Numbered from the stretch's first letter, positions 51,976 to 61,233 are shown. The stretch: 64,000 bases of DNA from Hymenobacter sp. UV11 (GCF_004684095.1 NZ_SRII01000016.1:19184-83183); one strand, 5' to 3'. A program made the numbers and translations. The notes: generated from the letters alone by a model not told the origin.

Positions 51976-54276
51976 ATGACCAAGTTTTTTCTGGTACTGG
52001 CTTCGTTGGCGCTACTGGCTAGCCGCCCTACCCTGGCCCAGGCACCCGCTGCCAGCGCTACTGCTGACCCCGCCCAGTGGGTAAATCCCCTCATCGGCAC
52101 CGACTCGAAGCCTAGCCTCTCTAATGGCAATACCTACCCGGCCATTTGCCTGCCCTGGGGCATGAACTTCTGGATGCCGCAAACCGGCAAAATGGGCGAT
52201 GGCTGGGCCTACCAGTACGGGGCCGACAAAATCCGGGGCTTTAAGCAGACGCACCAGCCCTCGCCCTGGATGAACGACTATGGCCAGTTTGCCATCATGC
52301 CGATTACGGGCAAGCCGGTGTTTGACCAGGATGCTCGCGCCAGCTGGTACTCGCACAAGGCCGAGGTGGCCGAGCCTAATTACTACCGCGTGTATTTGGC
52401 CGACCACGACGTGACCACCGAAATAGCGCCTACCGAGCGGGCGGCGAGCTTCCGGTTCACTTTCCCCAAAACCGACAGCGCCTACGTCGTGCTTGATGCG
52501 CTTGATAAGGGCTCGCACGTGCAGGTGCTGCCGCAGCAGCGGCGCATTATCGGCTACACCACCCGCAATAGCGGCGGCGTGCCCCAGAACTTCAAGAACT
52601 ACTTCGTCCTGGAGTTTGACCACGACTTTACTAGCACGACCCTATACCAGGATAAAAACCCTACCCCCCCCGGCACTCTCGACGTAACGGCCAACCACGC
52701 CGGGGCCATCGTGGGCTTTAAAACCAGTAAGGGCGAGCGCGTGAATGCTCGCGTGGCCTCGTCGTTTATCAGCCCCGAGCAGGCCGTGCTCAACTTAGGT
52801 GAGATTGGCAACAAGGACCTGGAAACCATTCGCCAGCAGGGCCGCGCGGCCTGGAACAAGGTCCTGAGCCGTATCGACATTGAGGGCGGCACGCCCGACC
52901 AGCGCCGGACGTTTTACTCGTGCTTGTACCGCTCGCTGCTGTTTCCGCGCAAGCTCTACGAGCTGGATGCCACTGGCAATGTGATGCACTACAGCCCCTT
53001 CAACGGGCAGGTGTTACCGGGCTTTATGTACACCGATACCGGCTTTTGGGACACTTTCCGGGCGTTGTTTCCCTTCCTGAATTTGCTCTACCCCGAGGTA
53101 AATACCGAGATTCAGCAGGGCCTGGCCAACGACTACCGGGAAAGCGGCTGGCTGCCCGAGTGGGCCAGCCCGGGCCTGCGCAGCGTGATGGTGGGCAATA
53201 ACTCGGCCTCGGTAGTGGCCGATGCGTACCTCAAGGGCATTCGCGGCCAGGATATGAAGGTCCTCTACGAAGCTCTCGTGCACGGCGCCAACAACGCCGG
53301 GCCGCTCGATGCCGTGGGCCGCGCCGGGGTGCAGTACTACAACAAGCTCGGCTACGTGCCCTACGACGTTAAAATCAACGAGAACGCGGCCCGCACGCTG
53401 GAATACGCCTACGACGACTTTGCCATTTACCAGCTGGCGAAGTCCCTAGGCCGACCCAAGAAGGAAATCAACCTCTATGCCCAGCGCAGCCAAAACTACC
53501 GCAAGCTGTTCGACAAGGAGTCGGGCCTGATGCGCGGCAAAAACCAGGATGGGACGTTTCAGAAGCCATTTAGCCCCTTTAAGTGGGGCGATGCCTTCAC
53601 GGAGGGCAACAGCCTGCACTATACCTGGTCGGTGTTTCACGACGTGCAGGGGCTGATGGATTTGATGGGCGGCAAGCAAAAATTTGTGGCTACGCTCGAT
53701 ACCGTGTTTGCCCTACCCCCCGTCTTCGACGACTCGTACTACGGCGGTACCATTCACGAAATCCGGGAGATGCAGATTGCGGGCATGGGCAACTACGCGC
53801 ACGGCAACCAGCCCATCCAGCACATGATTTACCTCTACAACTACGCCGGCCAGCCCTGGAAGGCGCAGTACTGGCTGCGGGAGGTAATGAACCGCCTCTA
53901 CCTCCCTACCTCCGACGGCTACTGCGGCGACGAGGACAATGGCCAGACGTCGGCCTGGTACGTGTTTTCGGCGCTGGGCTTCTACCCCGTGTGCCCAGCC
54001 GTGAACCAGTATGTGCTCGGCGCGCCGCTCTTCCCCAAGGCTACCCTGCACCTGCCCGGCGGCAAGGATGTGGTGCTGAACGCACCCCAGAACTCGGCCC
54101 AGAACCGCTACGTCAACCAATTGACGCTGAACGGCAAGCCTTACGACAAGAACTACCTTACCTACGAAGAACTGCTGCAAGGTGCCACGCTCAACTTCGA
54201 GATGAGCCCTACCCCCAATAAAATGCGCGGTACTGCCCCCGACGCCGCGCCCTACTCTTTCTCGAAAGCCAAGTAG
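51976..54276 (+). CDS. GH92 alpha-mannosidase (divergent paralogue)
   Basis: The 766-residue secreted protein (signal peptide 1-22) has GH92 blocks: WVNPLIGTDSKPSLSNGNTY, FKQTHQPSPWMNDYG, DTFRALFPFLNLLYPE, FTEGNSLHYTWSVFHDVQGL (acid Glu) and DGYCGDEDNGQTSAWYVFSA. It differs from the first GH92 in two binding segments: HTHLSGTG is replaced by QTHQPSPW, and WQYTWLVPHD by LHYTWSVFHD. A different linkage specificity is therefore likely. It is in a run of plus-strand genes, 81 bp after the BSP gene. Loss of catalytic residues is not seen. Confidence 0.93.
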   Translation: MTKFFLVLASLALLASRPTLAQAPAASATADPAQWVNPLIGTDSKPSLSNGNTYPAICLPWGMNFWMPQTGKMGDGWAYQYGADKIRGFKQTHQPSPWMNDYGQFAIMPITGKPVFDQDARASWYSHKAEVAEPNYYRVYLADHDVTTEIAPTERAASFRFTFPKTDSAYVVLDALDKGSHVQVLPQQRRIIGYTTRNSGGVPQNFKNYFVLEFDHDFTSTTLYQDKNPTPPGTLDVTANHAGAIVGFKTSKGERVNARVASSFISPEQAVLNLGEIGNKDLETIRQQGRAAWNKVLSRIDIEGGTPDQRRTFYSCLYRSLLFPRKLYELDATGNVMHYSPFNGQVLPGFMYTDTGFWDTFRALFPFLNLLYPEVNTEIQQGLANDYRESGWLPEWASPGLRSVMVGNNSASVVADAYLKGIRGQDMKVLYEALVHGANNAGPLDAVGRAGVQYYNKLGYVPYDVKINENAARTLEYAYDDFAIYQLAKSLGRPKKEINLYAQRSQNYRKLFDKESGLMRGKNQDGTFQKPFSPFKWGDAFTEGNSLHYTWSVFHDVQGLMDLMGGKQKFVATLDTVFALPPVFDDSYYGGTIHEIREMQIAGMGNYAHGNQPIQHMIYLYNYAGQPWKAQYWLREVMNRLYLPTSDGYCGDEDNGQTSAWYVFSALGFYPVCPAVNQYVLGAPLFPKATLHLPGGKDVVLNAPQNSAQNRYVNQLTLNGKPYDKNYLTYEELLQGATLNFEMSPTPNKMRGTAPDAAPYSFSKAK

Positions 54277-54282
54277 TAGCGC

Positions 54283-54299
54283 CGACTACCAAATTGACG
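54283..54299 (+). repeat. Iteron-like sequence between GH92 and GH125
   Basis: CGACTACCAAATTGACG (54283-54299) matches the variant iteron of the origin, CGACTACCAAATTGCCG (1420-1436), at 16 of 17 bases. It lies 52 kb away from the origin in a 45-bp intergenic gap. Confidence 0.5.
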
Positions 54300-54321
54300 C
54301 TACCGAATTTCCTACCCACCT

Positions 54322-55740
54322 ATGAACCGTCGCACCTTCGTTCACCGGACGTCTTTAGTTACCGCTAGCCTGGCCTTTGCCCCGGCGGCTTTCGCGGCCT
54401 CGCCCACTTTTCCGGTGGTGCGGCCTGCCACTGGCAAGCGGCGGTTTCGCAGCAAGGCCGTGGAGGCGGCCATTTCGGAGTTTAAGAAAAAAGTGAAAGA
54501 CCCGGAGCTGGGCTGGCTCTTCGAGAACTGCTTTCCGAGTACGCTCGACACGACCGTGACCTACTCGAGCCAGGGGGGTAGGCCGGATACGTACGTTATT
54601 ACGGGCGATATCGACGCCATGTGGCTGCGCGATTCGTCGGCCCAGGTGTGGCCGTATTTGCAGTTTATTGACAAGGACGCGGAGCTGCGCCAACTGGTGG
54701 CGGGCGTCATCAACCGCCAGGTGCGCTGCGTCAACAAAGACCCGTACGCCAACGCCTTCTATGGCGACGACACCAAGGTAGGCGAGTGGAAAAGCGACCA
54801 CACTGCCATGCAGCCCGGCGTGCACGAGCGCAAATGGGAAATCGACTCGCTTTGCTACCCCATCCGGCTAGCCTACCACTACTGGGAAAAAACGGGCGAC
54901 GCCAAGCCCTTCGATGCGCAGTGGCAGCAGGCCATCCGCAACACGCTGCAAACCTTCCGCGCGCAGCAGCGCAGAGACAAACTGGGTCCCTACCACTTTC
55001 AGCGCCAAACGACCAACTCGACCGATACCCAACCGCTGGCCGGCTACGGCTACCCGGTGCGGCCAGTGGGGCTTATCTGCTCGGCGTTCCGGCCCAGCGA
55101 CGACGCCACGCTCTACTCGTTTTTGGTGCCGAGCAACTTCTTCGCCGTGGCCAGCCTGCGCCAGGCCGCCGAAATGCTCACGGCCCTCGCCCCCGCCGAG
55201 GCGGCTACGGCCAAGGACTGCGCTGCCCTAGCCGACGAAGTGGACGCCGCCTTGCGCCAGCACGCCATCGTCAACCACCCGCAGCACGGGAAGATATACG
55301 CCTACGAAGTCGATGGCTTCGGCAGCCAAATCCTGATGGATGATGCCAACGTGCCCAGCTTGGTGGCCCTCCCGTACCTCGGGGCGCTAGCCGTCACCGA
55401 CCCCATCTATCAGAATACGCGCAAGTTTTTGCTGTCCGAGGCTAACCCGTTCTTCTTCAAAGGCACGTCAGCGGAGGGTATTGGCGGGCCGCACGTGGGG
55501 CTCAACATGATTTGGCCCATTGCCATCACTACCCGCGGGCTCACCAGCCAAGACGACGCCGAAATCCGGGCCTGCGTGCAGAGCCTCAAAACCACCCACG
55601 CCGGCACGGGCTACATGCACGAGTCGTTCCACAAAGACGACCCCAAGAACTTCACCCGCGCTTGGTTTGCCTGGGCTAATACGCTGTTCGGCGAATTTTT
55701 GTGGAAGGTGTACCAGGAAAAGCCGCAGCTGTTGGCTTAA
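54322..55740 (+). CDS. GH125 exo-alpha-1,6-mannosidase
   Basis: The 472-residue protein has a twin-arginine-like leader, MNRRTFVHRTSLVTASLAFA. The (alpha/alpha)6 barrel shows DTYVITGDIDAMWLRDSSAQ at about residues 90-109 (substrate-binding Asp and Arg), YGYPVRPVGLICSAFRPSDD, and the C-terminal TGYMHESFHKDDPKNFTRAW containing the catalytic Glu. GH125 removes alpha-1,6-linked mannose after GH92 has stripped alpha-1,2 and alpha-1,3 branches, so the pair is typical of N-glycan PULs. It follows GH92 by 45 bp and precedes the glycosylasparaginase. Confidence 0.94.
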   Translation: MNRRTFVHRTSLVTASLAFAPAAFAASPTFPVVRPATGKRRFRSKAVEAAISEFKKKVKDPELGWLFENCFPSTLDTTVTYSSQGGRPDTYVITGDIDAMWLRDSSAQVWPYLQFIDKDAELRQLVAGVINRQVRCVNKDPYANAFYGDDTKVGEWKSDHTAMQPGVHERKWEIDSLCYPIRLAYHYWEKTGDAKPFDAQWQQAIRNTLQTFRAQQRRDKLGPYHFQRQTTNSTDTQPLAGYGYPVRPVGLICSAFRPSDDATLYSFLVPSNFFAVASLRQAAEMLTALAPAEAATAKDCAALADEVDAALRQHAIVNHPQHGKIYAYEVDGFGSQILMDDANVPSLVALPYLGALAVTDPIYQNTRKFLLSEANPFFFKGTSAEGIGGPHVGLNMIWPIAITTRGLTSQDDAEIRACVQSLKTTHAGTGYMHESFHKDDPKNFTRAWFAWANTLFGEFLWKVYQEKPQLLA

Positions 55741-55845
55741 CAAGCGGGGTAGCAATGCAGCTAGCTGCATTTCAGGGTAGTATTGCTGAGGTGGCCACGC
55801 TGCGAAAAAGCTGTTTCTTTGGGCCTTTCCTATTCCTTTCTTCCG

Positions 55846-56868
55846 ATGCCTACTCGCCGCAAGTTTCTCACGTCCTCCGCTAGCCTGGGGCTGCTCGCCG
55901 CCGGGCGCCCGCTCGAAGCTGCTAGCCTGCCGCCATCCGCCCCGCTTGGGAAGGCCCTCGTCATTTCTACCTGGGACACCGGGCTTGCCGCCAACCTGGG
56001 GGCCTGGAAAATCCTGAGCAAGGGCGGCCACGCGCTCGACGCGGCCGAAGCCGGCGTGATGGTAACCGAAGCCTCGCAGAACTGCTGCGTGGGCCTGGGC
56101 GGCAACCCCGACCGGGAAGGCATCGTGACGCTGGATGCCTGCATCATGGACGACCAGTTCAACTGCGGCAGCGTAGCGGCGCTCGAGCGCATCAAGCACC
56201 CCATCAGCGTGGCGCGGCGCGTGATGGAGCGCACCCCGCACGTGATGCTGGTGGGCGAAGGCGCGCAGCAGTTTGCCGTGGCGCAGGGCTTCCCGCTCGA
56301 ACCCCAAAAGCTGAGCCCAGACGCCGAAAAAGCCTACCGCGAGTGGCTGAAAACGAGTGCCTACCAGCCCATTATCAACGTCGAGAATACGAGGGGCTCC
56401 AAGCCCACGGGGCCGGTAGGCGGCGCCAACAACCACGACACCATTGCCCTCCTCGCCCAGGATGGCCAGGGGCGCCTCAGCGGCAGCTGCACCACCAGCG
56501 GCATGGGCTTCAAGATGCGCGGGCGCCTCGGCGACTCGCCCCTGATTGGCTCGGGCTTATTCGTGGATAACGCCGTGGGTGCGGCGGCCGCTACCGGGCA
56601 GGGCGAGGATGTTATTCGCATGGCGGGGGCGCACACCGTGGTCGAGTTTATGCGCCAGGGCCTTTCACCCAAAGCCGCCTGCGAAGCTGCCATTAAGCGC
56701 CTGGCGCAGATTAAAGGCTCGAAAGCCCACGACATTCAGGTTTGTTTTATTGCTGTGAATAAGCAGGGCCAGCACGGGGCCTATGCGCTGCAAAAAGGCT
56801 TCAGCTACGCCGTGTGCGACGACAAAAACCAGCAACAGCTGCTGCAAAGCGACTACCTGCTCACCTGA
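55846..56868 (+). CDS. Glycosylasparaginase (N4-(beta-GlcNAc)-asparaginase)
   Basis: ATG 55846 gives MPTRRKFLTSSASLGLLAAG, a twin-arginine-type signal; the longer frame adds an unlikely leader. The 340-residue Ntn-hydrolase is made as a precursor that cleaves itself before Thr199 in GGANNHDTIALL, which becomes the N-terminal nucleophile. SGSCTTSGMGFKMRGRLGDS and GSGLFVDN complete the pocket. The enzyme splits the GlcNAc-Asn bond of N-glycans and is the last step of glycoprotein breakdown. Its stop codon overlaps the next start by one base (TGATG), implying translational coupling to cutC. Confidence 0.92.
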   Translation: MPTRRKFLTSSASLGLLAAGRPLEAASLPPSAPLGKALVISTWDTGLAANLGAWKILSKGGHALDAAEAGVMVTEASQNCCVGLGGNPDREGIVTLDACIMDDQFNCGSVAALERIKHPISVARRVMERTPHVMLVGEGAQQFAVAQGFPLEPQKLSPDAEKAYREWLKTSAYQPIINVENTRGSKPTGPVGGANNHDTIALLAQDGQGRLSGSCTTSGMGFKMRGRLGDSPLIGSGLFVDNAVGAAAATGQGEDVIRMAGAHTVVEFMRQGLSPKAACEAAIKRLAQIKGSKAHDIQVCFIAVNKQGQHGAYALQKGFSYAVCDDKNQQQLLQSDYLLT

Positions 56869-57584
56869 TGGCACGGGTACTCGAAATCTGTGCGGGCTCG
56901 GTGCAGTCGGCCGTGGCGGCGCAGGCCGGAGGCGCGCACCGCATCGAGCTGTGCCAAAACCTGGAGCAGGGCGGCATTACGCCCTCCCACGGCCTGATTG
57001 AGCGGGTGCTGCAGCGGCTTACCATCCCGGTATTTGTGCTGATTCGGCCGCGGCCGGGGCACTTTTGCTACGATGCTGATGAGCAGGCTATCATGGCCGC
57101 CGACATTGCGCAGTGTCGGGCGCTGGGCTGCGCCGGGGTAGTGCTGGGCGCCCTTGGCGAGGCTGGCCACGTGGACTTGGATTGCTGCCGGGCGCTCATC
57201 GCGGCGGCCGGGCCGCTGCAAATCACCTTTCACCGCGCCTTCGACGTTTGCCAGGACCAGACGCGGGCCTTAGAAGAAATCATCGGCCTGGGCTGCCACC
57301 GGGTGCTCACCTCGGGCGGCCAGGCCAGCGCCCTGGCGGGCCAAGCGCAGCTCGCGGCCCTGGTACGGCAGGCGGCGGGGCGCATAGCCATCCTACCCGG
57401 GGCCGGTATCACGCCCGACACCCTACCCCCCCTTATCAAGAGCACCGGGGCCCGGGAGTTTCACGCCAGCGCTAAGCGCCTGGTGGCCAGCCCGGCGGCG
57501 GCAAATAAAACAGAGTTCGACGCGCCACGCTGGGAAACCGATGCGGCCATTGTGGCCGAGCTGGTGGCGCAGCTGAATAGCTAG
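56868..57584 (+). CDS. cutC: CutC-family TIM-barrel protein
   Basis: The 238-residue cytoplasmic TIM barrel has the family marks: VLEICAGSVQSAVAAQAGGA at the start, RIELCQNLEQGGITPSHGLI, VLIRPRPGHFCY, ITFHRAFDVC, and LTSGGQASAL at the end of the barrel. CutC was first linked to copper tolerance, but its biochemical function is not settled. In Bacteroidota it often sits beside glycosylasparaginase and hexosaminidase genes, as here, which hints at a role in glycan metabolism. It is translationally coupled to aspG upstream, and the ROK kinase starts 11 bp downstream. Confidence 0.92.
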   Translation: MARVLEICAGSVQSAVAAQAGGAHRIELCQNLEQGGITPSHGLIERVLQRLTIPVFVLIRPRPGHFCYDADEQAIMAADIAQCRALGCAGVVLGALGEAGHVDLDCCRALIAAAGPLQITFHRAFDVCQDQTRALEEIIGLGCHRVLTSGGQASALAGQAQLAALVRQAAGRIAILPGAGITPDTLPPLIKSTGAREFHASAKRLVASPAAANKTEFDAPRWETDAAIVAELVAQLNS

Positions 57585-57595
57585 CAGGCAAGTAT

Positions 57596-58519
57596 ATGAG
57601 CAACAAGCAGTACATCGGAATAGACATTGGCGGCACCAAGACGCACGTTGGGCTCGTGCAGCAGGGAGCGCTCATCCGGGAAGCTAAGTTTGCCACGGCA
57701 GCTACCGCGCCCCAGGAGCAGATTCTGGCCGAGTTGGTGCACCACCTCGAGGCCTTCGTGGGGGCCGATGTGGCGGGTATCGGCGTGGGCGTGCCGGGGC
57801 TGGTAGACGAGGCCAACGGCATTGTGCACGGCGTGCAGAATATCCCCTCCTGGCAAGAAGTGCATCTGCAAGCGCACCTGGCTAGCCACTTCGGCAAGCC
57901 GGTGTACCTCACCAACGACGCCAATGCCTTTACCGTGGGCGAGAAAATGTACGGCCAGGGCCAGCCATTTGCCAACCTGGTGGGCCTGGTGCTCGGCACC
58001 GGGGTAGGGGCCGGCCTCATCATCAACCACACGCTGTATTCGGGCACGCTATCCAGCGCCGGCGAGTTTGGCGGCATCCCGTACCTCGACAAAACCATTG
58101 AGGATTATTGCAGCGGCAAGTTCTTCGCGCAGCGCACGGGCCGGCCGGGCGCCGCGTGGCACGCGCTAGCCCAGCAAGCGGATGCGGAGGCCCTAGACGT
58201 GTTTGCCGAGTTCGGCCGGCACCTAGGCAATGCCATCAAAACGATTTTGTACGCCCTTTCGCCGGAGGCCATTATCCTGGGGGGCTCGGTCAGCCAGTGC
58301 TACGAATACTTCCGGGGTGGCCTGGCGGAAAGCCTGCGGGAATTTCCCTTTAAGGCCGTGACCGAACGGCTGGTTATTACCCCTTCTGCCCTTGGCAACG
58401 CCGCCGTTTTGGGCGCGGCGGCCCTCTGCGAGATGCGGCAGGCGCCTGCTTCTGCGGCACCCAGCCGCCTTTCTCCAGAAGCTGGCCGCGTTGCTCAGGC
58501 AAGTGGCTTTGCCAATTAA
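57596..58519 (+). CDS. ROK-family sugar kinase
   Basis: The 307-residue protein has the ATP-binding DIGGTKTHVGL (residues 10-20), a catalytic Asp108 in LTNDANAF, a second phosphate loop LVLGTGVGAGLI and a C-terminal EAIILGGSVSQ. The CxCGxxGCxE zinc motif usual in ROK glucokinases and ROK repressors is absent; FGGIPYLDKTIEDYCSG stands in its place. There is no HTH, so it is an enzyme. It probably phosphorylates a hexose or GlcNAc released by the locus; mannose is another option. It starts 11 bp after cutC and is in the same operon. Confidence 0.87.
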   Translation: MSNKQYIGIDIGGTKTHVGLVQQGALIREAKFATAATAPQEQILAELVHHLEAFVGADVAGIGVGVPGLVDEANGIVHGVQNIPSWQEVHLQAHLASHFGKPVYLTNDANAFTVGEKMYGQGQPFANLVGLVLGTGVGAGLIINHTLYSGTLSSAGEFGGIPYLDKTIEDYCSGKFFAQRTGRPGAAWHALAQQADAEALDVFAEFGRHLGNAIKTILYALSPEAIILGGSVSQCYEYFRGGLAESLREFPFKAVTERLVITPSALGNAAVLGAAALCEMRQAPASAAPSRLSPEAGRVAQASGFAN

Positions 58520-58543
58520 TCAGCTGTTTTTGAGTTCTTTCCC

Positions 58544-59884
58544 ATGAAGAAGTATTTGCTTCTGCTACTAGCAGTAGTTGTTGCGCCGCGCCTGGCCGCC
58601 CAGCAGCGCTACGAGTTCAACTCGGGCTGGAAGGGCCGCCCCATTGCGCAGGTGAAGGCCGACGGGCTAAGCCTTTCGACGCCTGCCTACCCCCTCACTG
58701 GCTGGGCACCCGCCGTAGTGCCGGGCACGGTGCTGACCACGCAGCTCGAAAACCACCAGATTCCCGACCCCTTCTTCGGGATGAACAATGAGCGGATACC
58801 CGACATCTACAAAATCGGCCGGGCCTACTACACCTACTGGTTTGTCAAGGATTTTCGGGAGGCGCCGGCTAGCCCTGATGGCCAGGTGTGGCTGCACTTT
58901 CGGGGCGTAAACTACAGCTGCGACGTGTTCCTGAACGGGCGAAAAATCAACCGGCAAACGCACCACGGCATGTTTCTGCGGCAGGCCTACAACATCACGC
59001 CCTACATCGCCAAAGATGGCAATAACCGCCTAGCCGTGGTGGTGTACCCACCCGACCAGGTGGGCAACCCCAACGGCGGCCAGGGCGGCGATGGCACCAT
59101 TGCGCGGGGGGTAGGGCACCAGTAAGTGGCCGGCTGGGACTGGATTCGGCCCATCCGGGACCGGAATACGGGTATTTGGGACAAGGTGACGATTGAGAAA
59201 ACCAAGCAGATTAACCTCAAAAACCCGCACGTAGTCACTCGTGTGCCCGGCGTGCGCCGGCCCGGCGGCCCGCAGCAGCCCGCTAGCCTCGACGTAACGG
59301 CCGAGCTGGAAAACCCGACGGCCAAAGCAGTAGCCGGCGTGCTGCAATACACCATCGACGGCCAGAAAGTAGCGCAGAAAGTGCGCGTGCCGGCCCACAC
59401 AACCCGGCAGGTTGGGTTGCCCCGGCTAAACCTCCAGCACCCCCGGCTGTGGTGGCCAAATGGCTACGGCCCGCAGAACCTGTACCAGTTGAAGATGCAG
59501 TTTCTGGTCGGTGGCCAAATGGTGTCGGACGCGGAAGAGGTGGGCGTACGGGAAATCCAGACCGCGTGGAACGCCAAAACGCTGAGCAAGCAAGTGCTGG
59601 TGAACGGCCAGAAAGTCTTCATCAAGGGCGGCAACTGGATTATTTCGGATGCCATGCTCCGGTTTACGGAGGCGCGCTACGACGCCGAAATCCGGTTTCA
59701 CCGCGACATGAACCTGAACCTCATCCGGGTGTGGGGCGGGGCGCTGGTCGAGCGGCCCGAGTTTTACCAGGCCTGCGACAAGTACGGCCTGCTGGTGATG
59801 CAGGACTTCTGGATGTCGGGCGACGCTAACAGCCGCTGGGAAGACCCCCTGAAGCTCGACGACCAGGGCCACGAGCTTGCATAG
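58544..59884 (+). pseudogene. GH2 beta-mannosidase-like gene, nonsense codon and truncated 3' end
   Basis: The frame begins MKKYLLLLLAVVVAPRLAAQ (signal peptide) and keeps GH2 features: a galactose-binding-like N domain (GWAPAVVPGTVLTTQLENHQ; FFGMNNERIPDIYKIGRAYY) and then the Ig-like domain. A TAA at 59123-59125, where relatives have Tyr in GHQYVAGWDW, ends translation at residue 193, but the same frame continues with AGWDWIRPIRDRNTGIWD for another 252 codons. The barrel begins (RFHRDMNLNLIRVWGGALVE) and is cut near 59880 by an IS4-type remnant before the catalytic glutamates. It would have cleaved the core beta-mannose of N-glycans, so this step is lost here. Confidence 0.9.
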
Positions 59885-60730
59885 CTTGTGGCGGCACCGC
59901 AAGTGGGTGGCTTCCAGATTAAAGCCCCGGCCCTTGAGTTTCTGGAAGCATTGCGCAATCGTCCAGCGCTTGGCGTAGAGCTGGTCAGGCCAGCCCAGTC
60001 CGGCCGAGGCGAAGAGAAACAAGCAGTCGTTGCCCGCCAGCGCTTTGACCCAGACCTGCCCCCAGCCCCCATCCACCTGGCAATGGGCGAAGCGGCGGGT
60101 CTGCCCCACCAAAAGACCCAGGTTGGCAATAGCCTGCTGGCGGCCACCAGGGAAGGTGAGTAGGTGGTGTCGGGGCAGCCGCATGACAAAGTTGAGGTCG
60201 TTGTTTTTGAGCCACTTAAACCACTGGTGGCACACAAACTCGCGGTCGCCCAGCACGAGGCCGATGCGCTCCTTGCCCAGCAGCTGGACGCAGAACTGTA
60301 GCAGGGCGATGCAGTCCGCCGCGTTGGAATTACCGCTGTGGTTGTCGAGCAGTTCCCAGTAGAGGGGCACCTGAAATTCTCCCTGGCTCACGGTCACGAG
60401 CAGAATATTGACCTGGCAGCGGCCGAAATCCCATTCGGTGCGGCCCAGGCACAGACGCAGCTTGCCTTAGGCGGGCAATAGATTGATTAACAGCTATTAC
60501 AGTACTAAATAGTTCAGGTCAGCTTCGCGAAAGAAATCCTGGATGCGGGTTTCGTTCAAAGCTACCTTGACCGCGTCATTCAGGTACTGGGCCACCTCGC
60601 CAAACTGCACGTTGCGGCTCTTGAGCAGAGCGGTAACAAACTGACCAACAAACTTTTGGCGAGCCATACTGCGCACCACCTGTGCCCGTTGTAAAACAGT
60701 CGTAATTTTGGCGATGAGGCATTGCTTCAC
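59876..60730 (-). pseudogene. IS4-type DDE transposase remnant
   Basis: Starting at 60730 (MKQCLIAKITTVLQRAQVVR), the frame has two adjacent stops at 60494-60499 (TAA TAG) and another TAA about 30 bases on, then continues as GKLRLCLGRTEWDFGR, LLDNHSGNSN and LVLGDREFVCHQWFKWLKNN. The YREK-type motif reads YAKRWTIAQCFQKLKGRGFN, with the catalytic Glu changed to Ala. The 3' part joins the GH2 gene near 59876, where the protein becomes non-homologous. The copy is dead several times over. Confidence 0.85.
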
Positions 60731-60837
60731 GGGGCAGAACGGATTTGGTGGCGTAGGAACCCCAAAGGTCGGGCTGCCCCGTTTTTTATATCCTGCTCCT
60801 TTTTAGTAGGGTAGAGTAAGGATACGTAACAATGCCG

Positions 60838-60845
60838 TAGCTTTG
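60838..60845 (+). promoter_or_regulatory. Bacteroidota -7 promoter element upstream of the pyrB leader
   Basis: TAGCTTTG matches TAnnTTTG exactly. Transcription would begin near 60850 and read through a structured region to a terminator at 61016. A -33 element is not clear. Confidence 0.45.
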
Positions 60846-60849
60846 CACC

Positions 60850-61023
60850 GTGCTTCAACCAAAAAACCTGTTAACGAAGCGCGGGACCCTGCTCGGCAGG
60901 GAGCCGCGAGTGGGCTGCAAGGTCTTCGCCACCATTGGTTTTCCTGATTTTGCCTTTGGCATTTCCGTTGTTTTTTCTGAGTGTTGCCCCGCCACCGTTT
61001 CGGATTCCGAAACGGTTTTTTTA
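60850..61023 (+). ncRNA. Candidate structured leader or small RNA upstream of pyrB
   Basis: The roughly 170-base segment starts after TAGCTTTG, contains a two-part stem (outer CGCGG 60880-60884 with CCGCG 60904-60908; inner CCCTGC 60887-60892, loop TCG, GCAGGG 60896-60901) and ends in the terminator hairpin at 60994. It fits a free small RNA or a transcription-attenuating leader of pyrBC. It shows no similarity I can recognise to tmRNA, 6S, SRP RNA or the PyrR site. A 68-residue frame inside it looks non-coding. Confidence 0.4.
60994..61023 (+). terminator. Rho-independent terminator 211 bp before pyrB
   Basis: Arms ACCGTTTCGG (60994-61003) and CCGAAACGGT (61007-61016) pair perfectly around loop ATT and are followed by a run of T. 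No plus-strand gene ends just upstream, so it belongs either to a small RNA or to an attenuator controlling pyrBC. Confidence 0.85.
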
Positions 61024-61233
61024 TGCCCGTTGAGTTCGTTACCTGCTGCCTGGTAATCCTTTCAGCCAGCAAACCCCCTACCCCCCTGGACGCTAACACC
61101 CGCTCCCCTAACCGTAGCTGCCACCATCGCCGCGGCCCACACCGGTAGCCAGTTTCTCTGGCATGGGTAGGGGCAGATAAGAATTCACTCAGTCCGTTTT
61201 AGCTAGCTAACCTCACTTTTCCTCCACTTCGGT
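61024..61233 (+). other. Gap between terminator and pyrB
   Basis: No gene is seen. It contains a CCCTACCCCCC word (61077-61087) and a short A/T-rich stretch before the pyrB ATG. I found no clear promoter. Confidence 0.4.

Noticed and set aside
60850..61056. 68-residue plus-strand frame before pyrB
   Set aside because: It spans the nested hairpin and the terminator stem, so the sequence is constrained as RNA rather than as protein.
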